A DNA stretch of 45,998 nt, from assembly GCA_945860265.1 (NCBI GenBank), contig CAMAQF010000027.1, positions 1 through 45,998 of the forward strand. The letters run 5' to 3'. Of the stretch, positions 1 to 7,968 are shown in pieces. How positions within the stretch are numbered: position 1 is the stretch's first letter; each line of letters opens with the position of its first letter. The DNA is from Emticicia agri (GTDB lineage: Bacteria; Bacteroidota; Bacteroidia; Cytophagales; Spirosomataceae). The translations under genes were made by a program, and so were the position numbers. The notes beneath the pieces were generated by a model. It was not told the origin of the DNA and did no database searches. It saw nothing but the letters and a program-made list of their open reading frames with translations.

Positions 1-1208
1 GCAAAAGCAAATACTGAAACAATTACCAATGCAATTACATGATTAATAAATAATTTCGACTCAGCAAAGAATAAACCTTGGTCAACAACAGCCGCATTTA
101 CACCTTTATTTGCAAATACGCCAGTCAACAACATACCAACCATACCACCAACACCGTGACAAGGGAATACATCTAACGTATCATCCAAGGCCGTTTTGGT
201 TTTAAGATGGGCTAAATAATTTGAAATCAACGAAGAAATTGTACCGATAAAAATAGCATGAGGAATGGTTACGAAACCGGCACCAGGCGTGATTGCAACT
301 AAACCAACAACTACCCCAATACAGAATCCGAGAGCAGAAACTTTCTTGCCATTTGCAGCATCAAGTAATACCCATGCCAAACCAGCAGCAGCAGCAGCAG
401 TGTTTGTAGTAGCGAAAGCCGAAGCAGCCAATGTACCTGCACTTAAAGCTGAACCTGCATTGAAACCAAACCATCCAAACCACAATAAACCTGTTCCCAA
501 TAATACGTAAGGAATATTAGCTGGAGGAAGAAAACTACCATCAACGTGCGTACGACGACGTTTTAAGTAAATTGCACCTGCCAAAGCAGCCCAACCAGCC
601 GACATGTGAACTACAGTACCACCAGCAAAATCAAGCACCCCCATTTTGAAAAGAAAACCTTCAGGGTGCCATGTCCAATGTGCTAAGGGAGCATATACAA
701 ATAAGCTGAAAAGTATAATAAACAATACATAAGATTTAAAATTGATACGCTCTGCCAATGAACCAGTTACGAGGGCTGGTGTAATTACGGCGAATTTTAA
801 TTGGAAGAATGCAAATACTACTAATGGGATAGTTGGAGCAAGTGACCAAGGTTTGCTTTCTAAAACACCAGCAAACATAAAGTGAGTCATTGGATTTCCG
901 ACAAAACCTCCGATTGATTCTCCAAAAGCAAGGCTATAACCTACCGTGACCCAAAGAATGGAAATCACACCCATTGCAATAAAACTTTGCAACATTGTAG
1001 AAATAACGTTTTTTGTATTGACCATACCACCGTAGAAATAAGCAAGTCCAGGTGTCATAATTAAAACTAAAGCTGTACTAACTAACATCCAAGCGGTATC
1101 GCCAGAGTTAATTCCTTCTGTAACAATCGTTGAAGGTACCGCAGGCAGCAATAAAGCAATTACAGCAAGTACTAACAAAATAATCAGCGGGAGCGGATTT
1201 TTACGCAT
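1..1208 (-). CDS. amt: Ammonium transporter, Amt family (3' end cut by window edge)
   Basis: Inner-membrane channel for ammonium/ammonia uptake. The reverse-strand frame is open from an ATG at 1208 to base 1, giving about 402 codons, so only the last few dozen residues are missing. The N-terminus is a hydrophobic stretch (MRKNPLPLIILLVLAVIALL) that may be a signal sequence. The Amt signature follows (DTAWMLVSTALVLIMTPGLA, then YFYGG). Both pore histidines appear to be present, in HMSAGW and in DVFPCHGVGG. It lies 62 bases behind an outer-membrane barrel gene on the same strand, so the two may be co-transcribed. No GlnB/GlnK gene is visible, but one could lie beyond the left edge. Confidence 0.95.
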   Translation of the reverse strand, partial: MRKNPLPLIILLVLAVIALLLPAVPSTIVTEGINSGDTAWMLVSTALVLIMTPGLAYFYGGMVNTKNVISTMLQSFIAMGVISILWVTVGYSLAFGESIGGFVGNPMTHFMFAGVLESKPWSLAPTIPLVVFAFFQLKFAVITPALVTGSLAERINFKSYVLFIILFSLFVYAPLAHWTWHPEGFLFKMGVLDFAGGTVVHMSAGWAALAGAIYLKRRRTHVDGSFLPPANIPYVLLGTGLLWFGWFGFNAGSALSAGTLAASAFATTNTAAAAAGLAWVLLDAANGKKVSALGFCIGVVVGLVAITPGAGFVTIPHAIFIGTISSLISNYLAHLKTKTALDDTLDVFPCHGVGGMVGMLLTGVFANKGVNAAVVDQGLFFAESKLFINHVIALVIVSVFAF

Positions 1209-1270
1209 AGTGTTTTTAAGGTTTAAATGTTAAACAAAAAAATTATTATTGGTTTTGGTTATAAACAAGT

Positions 1271-2398
1271 TTAGAATTTAAAGATTAAAGCTCCACCAAA
1301 AGTAGATTGAGAATCTTTTGTGTATTTACCATCTTTATCTTCAAATTGAGCAAAATTAACTTTAGATTTAGCGTAACTATCAAGACGGAACTCCGGTTTT
1401 AATAATAAATTATCTGAAATAATTACGTTCCCTGTTATGGTAAATGAATTTACTGATGTTCCGTTTCCTTCACGGTTTTTCAATGCTCTAATACCTGATT
1501 TATTATCAAAATATTCATAACGTACGCCTAAGCCAAATTTATCAGACAATGATGCCTGTGCGTAAATTGCAGCACCTCCCCAATTTAATTTATCTTGTGA
1601 ACCATAAGCCGCATTTACTCCCAACAAAAACTTGTCACTAATCTGGTATGAAGTAGTCAAATCAAATAATGAATAATAAGATTTTGCATCAACGCCTTCA
1701 TCACTTCCAACCCAGTTTACATATAAATTCCATCCTTCAGCAGGTGATATATAAAACTGAGCCATTGTTCCTAATTTGCTGTTATTATCGTCTTTAGAAT
1801 CAATTCCATTTAGCAAACCAAATGTTAAGGAAGATTTTGCCGAAGTCACAACAGTAGCTTTCAAACCTGTATGATAGAAAGGTCCATTATTGAAAAGATT
1901 TGACAATGAGTAATTATAATTGATTGGAGCATCAATTACTTCATAACCTATATGAGTGCCCCACTGTCCAGCGGTGATTGATAATTTGTCAGTAGGTTTC
2001 CAAGTCAAGTACGCTTGCTTTATTGCTAATGCAGTACCTGTTGCTTCTTTTCCACCAACCAAAACACGCCCTAAAGCATTGCCATAGTTTCCGAGGTCAC
2101 TATGATTACCAAAAGTCAAATCAATAACTCCGTCAACTTTATCGGTTGAATAAGTCATTTTAGTTTGAACCAATCCAACTTGAAATTGTCCAACCTTTTG
2201 ATCAAACGCTCTTTCGAAACCAGATGCACCTAAATTTGACTTGGATTTTGGTGAATTTAAATTTCCGAAGAAATAAGTATCGACATACCCCGAAAAGGTA
2301 AATGGACTTTTCTTTTCTTCTGTTTTTGTAGAAGCTTCTTGAGCAAAAACGTTTACTATTGTAAACAATGAAAATGCTGTCAAAATTGATTTTTTCAT
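1271..2398 (-). CDS. Outer-membrane beta-barrel porin-like protein
   Basis: A 375-aa protein with a signal peptide (MKKSILTAFSLFTIVNVFAQ) followed by alternating polar/hydrophobic strands rich in aromatic and glycine residues. It ends in a terminal phenylalanine (GGALIFKF), as integral outer-membrane barrels do. The text resembles the OmpL-like putative beta-barrel porin-2 family of Bacteroidota. The barrel starts early with FSGYVDTYFFGNLN, and later parts carry repeated strand patterns such as FGLGVRYEYFDN. It is encoded directly upstream of amt on the same strand, so a role in passage of ammonium or another small nitrogen compound across the outer membrane is a reasonable inference. The substrate cannot be read from sequence. 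Confidence 0.8.
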   Translation of the reverse strand: MKKSILTAFSLFTIVNVFAQEASTKTEEKKSPFTFSGYVDTYFFGNLNSPKSKSNLGASGFERAFDQKVGQFQVGLVQTKMTYSTDKVDGVIDLTFGNHSDLGNYGNALGRVLVGGKEATGTALAIKQAYLTWKPTDKLSITAGQWGTHIGYEVIDAPINYNYSLSNLFNNGPFYHTGLKATVVTSAKSSLTFGLLNGIDSKDDNNSKLGTMAQFYISPAEGWNLYVNWVGSDEGVDAKSYYSLFDLTTSYQISDKFLLGVNAAYGSQDKLNWGGAAIYAQASLSDKFGLGVRYEYFDNKSGIRALKNREGNGTSVNSFTITGNVIISDNLLLKPEFRLDSYAKSKVNFAQFEDKDGKYTKDSQSTFGGALIFKF

Positions 2399-2670
2399 AA
2401 TTTTCTATGGTTTAAATTATCATTAGTTATATATAAATATTATGCAAATCTTCTATATATTTTCTATAATTCCAAATTTTAAGTATATAAAAAACCTTTT
2501 TTTAAAATAAAAATATATAAATAGCCATTTATATGTTTAATATTTAAACTATTTATTAAAATATTTATATTTTATGTATAAACAAATAATATTCTGAATT
2601 ATAACCATTTTAGCAAATTATATTCTGAATATTATTTTATCTTAAAATTATACAATTTCAAGATAAATAG
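2399..2670. other. AT-rich intergenic region without a gene
   Basis: This stretch between the porin start and the ferredoxin terminator is extremely AT-rich (long runs of A, T and TATA). I see no open frame, RNA gene or convincing repeat in it. It must carry the promoter for the porin/amt unit on the reverse strand, but I could not find a TTTG / TAnnTTTG pair with good spacing. Confidence 0.6.
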
Positions 2671-2714
2671 AAAAAAAAGCTCCAAATTAGAATTTCTAAC
2701 TTGGAGCTTTTTTT
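2671..2714 (-). terminator. Intrinsic terminator of the ferredoxin gene
   Basis: Long hairpin with arms AAAAAAGCTCCAA and TTGGAGCTTTTTT extended by TTAG/CTAA. The single imperfect position is a G-U pair only when read on the reverse strand, and the transcript then ends in a run of U. That orients it as the terminator of the reverse-strand ferredoxin gene, whose stop is 42 bases away. Confidence 0.85.
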
Positions 2715-2756
2715 AGTAGTATATACTTATAACTTTACTAAGCTGTTATTGCTATA

Positions 2757-3113
<357 letters not shown>

Positions 3114-3145
3114 TCAATATATTTAATAGTTTACCAAACTTTAAA

Positions 3146-3153
3146 CAAATATA
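3146..3153 (-). promoter_or_regulatory. Candidate -7 element for the ferredoxin gene
   Basis: Reads TATATTTG on the reverse strand, an exact match to the Bacteroidota -7 consensus TAnnTTTG, about 40 bases from the ferredoxin ATG. No good -33 TTTG lies at the normal spacing, so this is only a candidate. Confidence 0.45.
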
Positions 3154-3178
3154 AGACTTCAAAGTTTCAGTTTACTTG

Positions 3179-3186
3179 TATTTTTG
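3179..3186 (+). promoter_or_regulatory. Candidate -7 element for the acyl-CoA reductase gene
   Basis: TATTTTTG matches the Bacteroidota -7 consensus TAnnTTTG and lies 37 bases before the ATG at 3224. The -33 part is weak (TTTC rather than TTTG). With the reverse element at 3146-3153 it forms a compact divergent promoter region. Confidence 0.45.
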
Positions 3187-3223
3187 TAAGATTTTATAAA
3201 CGGACAATAATTTTCTAAAAATA

Positions 3224-4243
3224 ATGCAATATAAAAAACATATTATTACATTTTCAAAACTTGGTGATTTTATAACACAGAATTTAGACACCGAAGCCAT
3301 GAAACCATTATTTTTAGGTACTCGAAATGAGAATGGTTGGTTTACTGAAGATAATGTAAAATTGGCAGTCGAAAACATAGCTAAGATTTATTTGAATGAA
3401 ATAGCATTAGAAAAATTTGCTCAGAAATATGCTTCAAGTGATAATTTCAATCCAAAAAAAATAGGTATCGTTATGGCTGGTAATATTCCAGCTGTAGGTT
3501 TCCACGATTTACTATGTGTGGTTTTGTCGGGAAATATTGCTTTATTAAAACTTAGTTCAAGCGATACGGCATCAATGTCATTTCTAATCAATAAACTCTA
3601 CGAAATTGACCCCGAACTAAAGAATATAATCATTATTGCTGAAAGGCTCAATGATGCCGATGTACTTATTACAACTGGAAGCGATAATACCGCTAAACAT
3701 TTTGAGTATTATTTTGCATCTAAACCACGAATTATTCGTCGAAATCGAACATCTGTAGCAATATTAAATGGGAAAGAAAGCCGTGCAGAATTGGCCGATT
3801 TGGGAAATGATATTTTTCAATATTTTGGTTTAGGATGCCGAAATGTATCAAAATTTTATGTGCCAATAGGTTATACTTTTGATAAATTTTATGAATCAAT
3901 CGAATATTGGAGCACAATTCAGCTTCACCACAAATACAATAATAATTACGACTATAATAAATCTATTTATTTGGTAAACAGAATACCGCACCTCGATAAT
4001 GGATTTTTGCTTCTGAAAGAGGACTATGCTTTGGTGTCGCCAATTTCTGTTTGTTTTTATGAAACTTACGAAAGCGATGCACATTTAGAACAATTATTAG
4101 CTAAAAATGCTGAAAAAATCCAATGTACGGTTTCAACAAATACACGTTTCTCAAATAGTTTCAGATTTGGCGAAGCACAAGTTCCCAAATTAGAAGATTT
4201 TGCCGATGGAATTGATACGATGGAATTTTTGATAAATTTGTAG
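3224..4243 (+). CDS. Acyl-CoA reductase, LuxC family
   Basis: A 339-aa protein resembling the LuxC/acyl-CoA reductase branch of the aldehyde dehydrogenase superfamily, which reduces fatty acyl-CoA or an acyl-enzyme to the aldehyde using NAD(P)H. The nucleotide-binding half carries GIVMAGNIPAVGFHDLL (about 81-97) and KLSSSDTASM. The presumed catalytic cysteine is C205 in FQYFGLGCRNVSKFYVP. A late conserved stretch is FGEAQVPKLEDFADGIDTMEFL. No LuxD/LuxE or other acyl-activating gene is near, so the substrate is unknown. It is divergent from the ferredoxin gene. The reverse-strand DUF6169 ORF overlaps its last 178 bases. Confidence 0.87.
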   Translation: MQYKKHIITFSKLGDFITQNLDTEAMKPLFLGTRNENGWFTEDNVKLAVENIAKIYLNEIALEKFAQKYASSDNFNPKKIGIVMAGNIPAVGFHDLLCVVLSGNIALLKLSSSDTASMSFLINKLYEIDPELKNIIIIAERLNDADVLITTGSDNTAKHFEYYFASKPRIIRRNRTSVAILNGKESRAELADLGNDIFQYFGLGCRNVSKFYVPIGYTFDKFYESIEYWSTIQLHHKYNNNYDYNKSIYLVNRIPHLDNGFLLLKEDYALVSPISVCFYETYESDAHLEQLLAKNAEKIQCTVSTNTRFSNSFRFGEAQVPKLEDFADGIDTMEFLINL

Positions 4244-4803
4244 AAAAAAAAGGAAGCTTTCAGATTGGTGTCCACCATTAACGAAAGCTTCCTTAAAGGC
4301 ATTATAAGACTATATTTATCTTCAAAGCCATTTACTATCGTTTCAAAAGCTTCAAATATTTGTACCTTATACGGATTCTCTGATTTAACAATTAATGTAT
4401 TATAGTAAGTCAGTTCCACTTCAAAATCTTTAATTTGAATTGTATAATTTACGAAATTATCGTTAAAGCGAGTAAACCAAGACGTAAATTTTCTATTTCG
4501 AGCTTTGTGCTTTCTATCTTTAACATCGCAAAAATAAACAATAACTTTATCACGGTCAACCATGAAATCATTCACAATTTCAGCAATTGTAATCCCAATA
4601 TTATTATCAAAGGCTGGCTGAAAATCTTTAAAATATTTGTCTAAAGCAATTATAAACTCGTAGACATTATTTGCAAAAAGAGGATATTCTGAGAACAAAT
4701 CGGGTATTTCAGAGAAAGCAATTCTATAAATAACACCTGAGTTAGTTAAAAAAGAATACTGAGTTTTAGAGACGTTTTTAATGAAAACGTAAGGGCTACT
4801 CAT
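4066..4803 (-). CDS. DUF6169-like protein with a run-on C-terminal end
   Basis: The 245-aa frame has a credible N-terminal part of about 165-170 residues resembling the Bacteroidota DUF6169 family as I remember it, with the feature KDRKHKARNRKFTSWFTRF. The function is unknown. From about residue 170 the frame crosses an intrinsic terminator and then runs antisense through the 3' end of the acyl-CoA reductase gene, giving a sequence unlike a protein domain. The native stop was probably near 4290-4310, where both other frames have stops, so a small indel may have removed it. The ATG overlaps the stop of the 53-aa gene upstream (ATGAGTAG), so translation is probably coupled. Confidence 0.6.
   Translation of the reverse strand: MSSPYVFIKNVSKTQYSFLTNSGVIYRIAFSEIPDLFSEYPLFANNVYEFIIALDKYFKDFQPAFDNNIGITIAEIVNDFMVDRDKVIVYFCDVKDRKHKARNRKFTSWFTRFNDNFVNYTIQIKDFEVELTYYNTLIVKSENPYKVQIFEAFETIVNGFEDKYSLIMPLRKLSLMVDTNLKASFFFYKFIKNSIVSIPSAKSSNLGTCASPNLKLFEKRVFVETVHWIFSAFLANNCSKCASLS
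4244..4294 (-). terminator. Intrinsic terminator inside the end of the DUF6169 ORF
   Basis: Perfect 11-base arms (AAGGAAGCTTT / AAAGCTTCCTT) enclose a smaller inner hairpin (TGGTG-TC-CACCA). On the reverse strand the 3' arm is followed by a run of eight U. The plus strand has no T-run after the hairpin, so this is a terminator for the reverse-strand gene. It lies inside the open frame of that gene, which stays open for another 178 bases. Confidence 0.85.
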
Positions 4804-4957
4804 TGCTTTTTAATCGTAATTCTGCTATTAAAGTGTCAAATGAAGTATCCTTCTGAACTTTTTCTATTTGTTTTTGCAACCTTTTTTGCATAGTACGCCC
4901 AAATAATACACTTCTGACCTGGACATCATTTTTATCAACTTTTTCTAAAATTTTCAT
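4796..4957 (-). CDS. Small 53-aa protein coupled to the DUF6169 gene
   Basis: Open frame of 53 codons beginning MKILEKVDKNDVQVRSVLFG and ending LRLKSNE. It is rich in lysine, glutamine and glutamate and looks mostly helical (MQKRLQKQIEKVQKD). The stop TAG lies within the start region of the following gene (ATGAGTAG, 8-base overlap). That overlap and the common strand make it a believable gene despite its length. I do not recognise the family. The small-gene-then-partner layout resembles an antitoxin/toxin or adaptor/effector pair, but no motif confirms either. Confidence 0.6.
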   Translation of the reverse strand: MKILEKVDKNDVQVRSVLFGRTMQKRLQKQIEKVQKDTSFDTLIAELRLKSNE

Positions 4958-5013
4958 AGCTTGACAGTTTTAATTTTAAAATTAATAAAAACCAAGAATT
5001 TTATCCCAATTTA

Positions 5014-6207
5014 TCAAACAAACTTCAATTTACTATTCTTCAAGCATTTCATGGCTTTTTCTAAACCACTAATTGTCAGCGGAAACATTCGGTTATCAGA
5101 CCATTTTCTTATTTCTTGAATTGTATGTGTATATTGCCAATAACCATTATTAATGGGATTAAGCCAAACCAAATTCGGAAATTTATTTTTGAATCTTTCG
5201 AGCCAAACCAAACCAGCCTCTGCATTATAATGCTCAACGCTTCCTCGTATCTCTGACAATTCCCAAGGCGACATTGAAGCATCGCCAATGAAAATTACTT
5301 TATAATCTTTATTATATTTATTCAGAACATCCCAAGTTGATATTTTATCTTCATATCTTCGACTATTATCTTTCCATAAATATTCGTAAACACAATTATG
5401 AAAATAATAAAACTCTAAATTTTTGAATTGATGTTTAGCCGATGAAAAAAGCATCGAACATTCTCCTATAAAATCATCCATCGAACCTCCAACATCAAGC
5501 AAAAGCAATATTTTAACCCGATTTTGTTTAGATGCTTGCATTTGTATATCCAAATAACCAGCGTTATTGCAAGTTCGGTTGATGGTTTCGTTCAAATTTA
5601 GTTCATCTTCCAAACCTTCACGAGTCAAAATACGCAAACGTCGCAAAGCCATTTGGGTATTTCGAGTATTAAGTTCTAAATTATCGTCATAGTTTATAAA
5701 CTCTCGTTTGTCCCAAACTTTAGCAGCTGTTTTATTTCCACTATTTCCACTAATTCGCACTCCTGCAGGATTATTTCCCGAATTTCCGAAAGGAGAAGTT
5801 CCGCCTGTGCCAACCCATTTGCTACCACCTTCGTGGCGTTCTTTCTGTTCTTCGAGGGTTTTCTTTAGTTTTTCGAGCAACTCTTCTAAACCTCCAACAG
5901 CATTTATTGCTTCTTTTTCCTCATCAGTTAGTTCACTTAATAGTTTATTTACCAGCCAACTATCATCGATATTATAGAAATTTTCTAATTGAATTTGTTC
6001 GACTCCTTCAAAAAACTGTCCAAAAAGTTTATCAAATAAATTAAGATTTTGTTCATGCTTTACATAAATGGCTCGACTCAAAAAATAAAAATCCTCGGTA
6101 CTATAGGCTACAACTTCTTTTTCAAGTGCTTCCAACAATGTCAGATGCTCTCGAATATTTACTTTGAGATTATTTTCTCTAAGATGGAAGAAGAAGTTGG
6201 TTAGCAT
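5014..6207 (-). CDS. VWA domain protein (CoxE-like), partner of MoxR ATPase
   Basis: A 397-aa protein. The N-terminal half is helical and acidic, followed by a low-complexity Gly/Ser/Asn linker at about 127-160. The C-terminal von Willebrand A domain has its metal-site start at about residue 238 (LLLLDVGGSMDDF). The usual DxSxS reads D-V-G-G-S, so the first serine is glycine. I recall DVGGSM from related Bacteroidota proteins, so this is probably natural. MoxR ATPases with VWA partners act as chaperone-like systems for metal insertion or complex maturation, and the client is unknown here. It lies 81 bases downstream of the MoxR gene and is probably co-transcribed. Confidence 0.85.
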   Translation of the reverse strand: MLTNFFFHLRENNLKVNIREHLTLLEALEKEVVAYSTEDFYFLSRAIYVKHEQNLNLFDKLFGQFFEGVEQIQLENFYNIDDSWLVNKLLSELTDEEKEAINAVGGLEELLEKLKKTLEEQKERHEGGSKWVGTGGTSPFGNSGNNPAGVRISGNSGNKTAAKVWDKREFINYDDNLELNTRNTQMALRRLRILTREGLEDELNLNETINRTCNNAGYLDIQMQASKQNRVKILLLLDVGGSMDDFIGECSMLFSSAKHQFKNLEFYYFHNCVYEYLWKDNSRRYEDKISTWDVLNKYNKDYKVIFIGDASMSPWELSEIRGSVEHYNAEAGLVWLERFKNKFPNLVWLNPINNGYWQYTHTIQEIRKWSDNRMFPLTISGLEKAMKCLKNSKLKFV

Positions 6208-6288
6208 AAATTAAAACAAATGTTTTCACCTCGTTAAATCAAAACCAAAATTACGAGTAATAGCAAACTGAAAAGTTAAAAACGTGTC

Positions 6289-7143
6289 CTACTTCACCCC
6301 TTTCTCCCTCAAAGCCTTAAACAAATCATAATCAGATTCATTTTTGAGCAATGCACCGAGATAAGGTGGAATTTCATTCATTTTATTCAAATCGTCTAAA
6401 TCTTCGGCTGAAACTTTTCCGACTAAAAGCAATCGCAGCCAATCAATTAATTCGCTGGTTGATGGTTTCTTCTTGATATTATTTACCTCTCTGATACCAA
6501 AAAAGGTTTTAAAAGCGTTTATTAGCAACGTTTCTTCGAGATTCGGATAATGGACATCTACAATTTGTTGCATAGTTTCTTTATCTGGAAAACGAATAAA
6601 ATGGAAGAAACAACGTCGAAGAAAAGCATCGGGTAATTCTTTTTCATTATTTGAAGTAATGATAATTATCGGACGATGTTTGGCTTTGATGGTTTGTTTA
6701 AGTTCGTAGCAATAAAATTCCATACGGTCAAGCTCCTGCAATAAATCATTCGGAAACTCAATATCGGCTTTATCAATTTCATCAATCAATAAAACCGAAT
6801 GCTCATCAGTATCGAAAGCTTCCCAAATTTTACCTTTTTTGATATAATTTTCTACATGTTGCACTCGGTCATCTCCCAACTGTGAATCTCTGAGCCTTGA
6901 AACGGCATCGTACTCATAAAGTCCTTGCTGGGCAGATGTGGTAGATTTTACGTGCCAAGTAAACAATTGTTTGTTGAGAGCCTTTGCCACCTCAAAAGCC
7001 AATAAAGTTTTTCCAGTTCCTGGCTCACCTTTAATTAACAAAGGTCTTTGCAAAGCGACAGCCGCATTAACGGCAATTTGAAGTTCACGAGTAGCTACAT
7101 AGTTAGAAGTACCTTGAAAACTGGCGTTTTGTTTGTTTTCCAT
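6289..7143 (-). CDS. MoxR-family AAA+ ATPase
   Basis: A 284-aa cytoplasmic AAA+ ATPase. Walker A is GEPGTGKT at 39-46, Walker B is VLLIDEIDKAD at about 117-127, and sensor 1 is IIITSNNEKELPDAFLRRC with an arginine finger pair. The length is normal for the compact MoxR branch. MoxR proteins work with VWA-domain partners to remodel or activate a client protein, and the next gene on the strand encodes such a partner. The region just upstream of the ATG (7151-7186) holds the repeat GACGAATGATT twice, 16 bases apart. Confidence 0.9.
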   Translation of the reverse strand: MENKQNASFQGTSNYVATRELQIAVNAAVALQRPLLIKGEPGTGKTLLAFEVAKALNKQLFTWHVKSTTSAQQGLYEYDAVSRLRDSQLGDDRVQHVENYIKKGKIWEAFDTDEHSVLLIDEIDKADIEFPNDLLQELDRMEFYCYELKQTIKAKHRPIIIITSNNEKELPDAFLRRCFFHFIRFPDKETMQQIVDVHYPNLEETLLINAFKTFFGIREVNNIKKKPSTSELIDWLRLLLVGKVSAEDLDDLNKMNEIPPYLGALLKNESDYDLFKALREKGVK

Positions 7144-7315
7144 ATTAGAAAGAAATGACGAATGATTCGAAAGACGAATGATTGGCTACAAATGAGGAAT
7201 AATCTGACAGGGTCAAATGAGCGATGAAGATTGACGAATTTTCTTCAAGCAGTTATAAAATATCATTTATCACTCAATATTCGTAACTCGTCTATCGAAA
7301 AAATCGTCATTTGAT

Positions 7316-7849
7316 TTATTCCTCTTCTTCACTTGTAAAACTGTATAATGTTGGATCAAGCTCTAGTGTTCCAGCATTGAAATCGTTGATAAATTTTGTG
7401 ATTACTGCATCAGTAATTTCTTCTACATTCAACGACACATCTAAACCAATGCCGTATTCAAAATCGGTTTCTACCTCAACAAATTCTGACACTTTTATCA
7501 CTTCTTCTTCTTCCAATTCTTCGATAATTTCTTCGAGTATCAACTCTAAATCTTCATCTTCTTTATGGTTTGGCTTGCGTTTGTCAATTTCTACATAGTT
7601 TGGATAGGCTTTTTTCATACGAGATTCGGCTTCTTCAAAAACCAAACTGCTATGATTTAGTCGAAGTGTGCCCATTACGGCATCAAAAATAACTTCTTTG
7701 CCTTCGTGTTTGCCAACAAACTGAAAATGAGCAAATTCGCCAGAATCGTTCATGCCATCTTCATCCTCTACAATCACATACGTTTGTCCTTCTTGCTCAC
7801 ACTCTTTTTTGAGTTCGGCAATTTCAACTGGGTCGAATCCTTCGTTCAT
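7316..7849 (-). CDS. Acidic conserved hypothetical protein
   Basis: A 177-aa protein, very rich in Glu and Asp, with an acidic run around 118-137 (EDLELILEEIIEELEEEE) that could form a helix or coil. The N-terminal half has the pattern GQTYVIVEDEDGMNDSGEFA followed by KHEGKEVIFDAVMGTLRL, which looks like a small beta-rich domain. No signal peptide or membrane segment. I do not recognise a named family. It lies 172 bases upstream of the MoxR gene on the same strand, so a link to the MoxR/VWA system is possible but only positional. Confidence 0.75.
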   Translation of the reverse strand: MNEGFDPVEIAELKKECEQEGQTYVIVEDEDGMNDSGEFAHFQFVGKHEGKEVIFDAVMGTLRLNHSSLVFEEAESRMKKAYPNYVEIDKRKPNHKEDEDLELILEEIIEELEEEEVIKVSEFVEVETDFEYGIGLDVSLNVEEITDAVITKFINDFNAGTLELDPTLYSFTSEEEE

Positions 7850-7968
7850 ATTTTTTATTTGTTTATTACGGGGCCGCCCGTGCGGTTAATAAAAACTGTT
7901 TATTATAAAATACTAAAAACACCTTATTTAGACTTTAACCTACAATTCTGACTCCTTTAATTTCTTTT

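Noticed and set aside
265..510. Plus-strand open frame of 81 codons rich in Ala and Pro
   Set aside because: It lies antisense within amt, whose reverse frame is clearly coding, and has the composition expected of a shadow frame.
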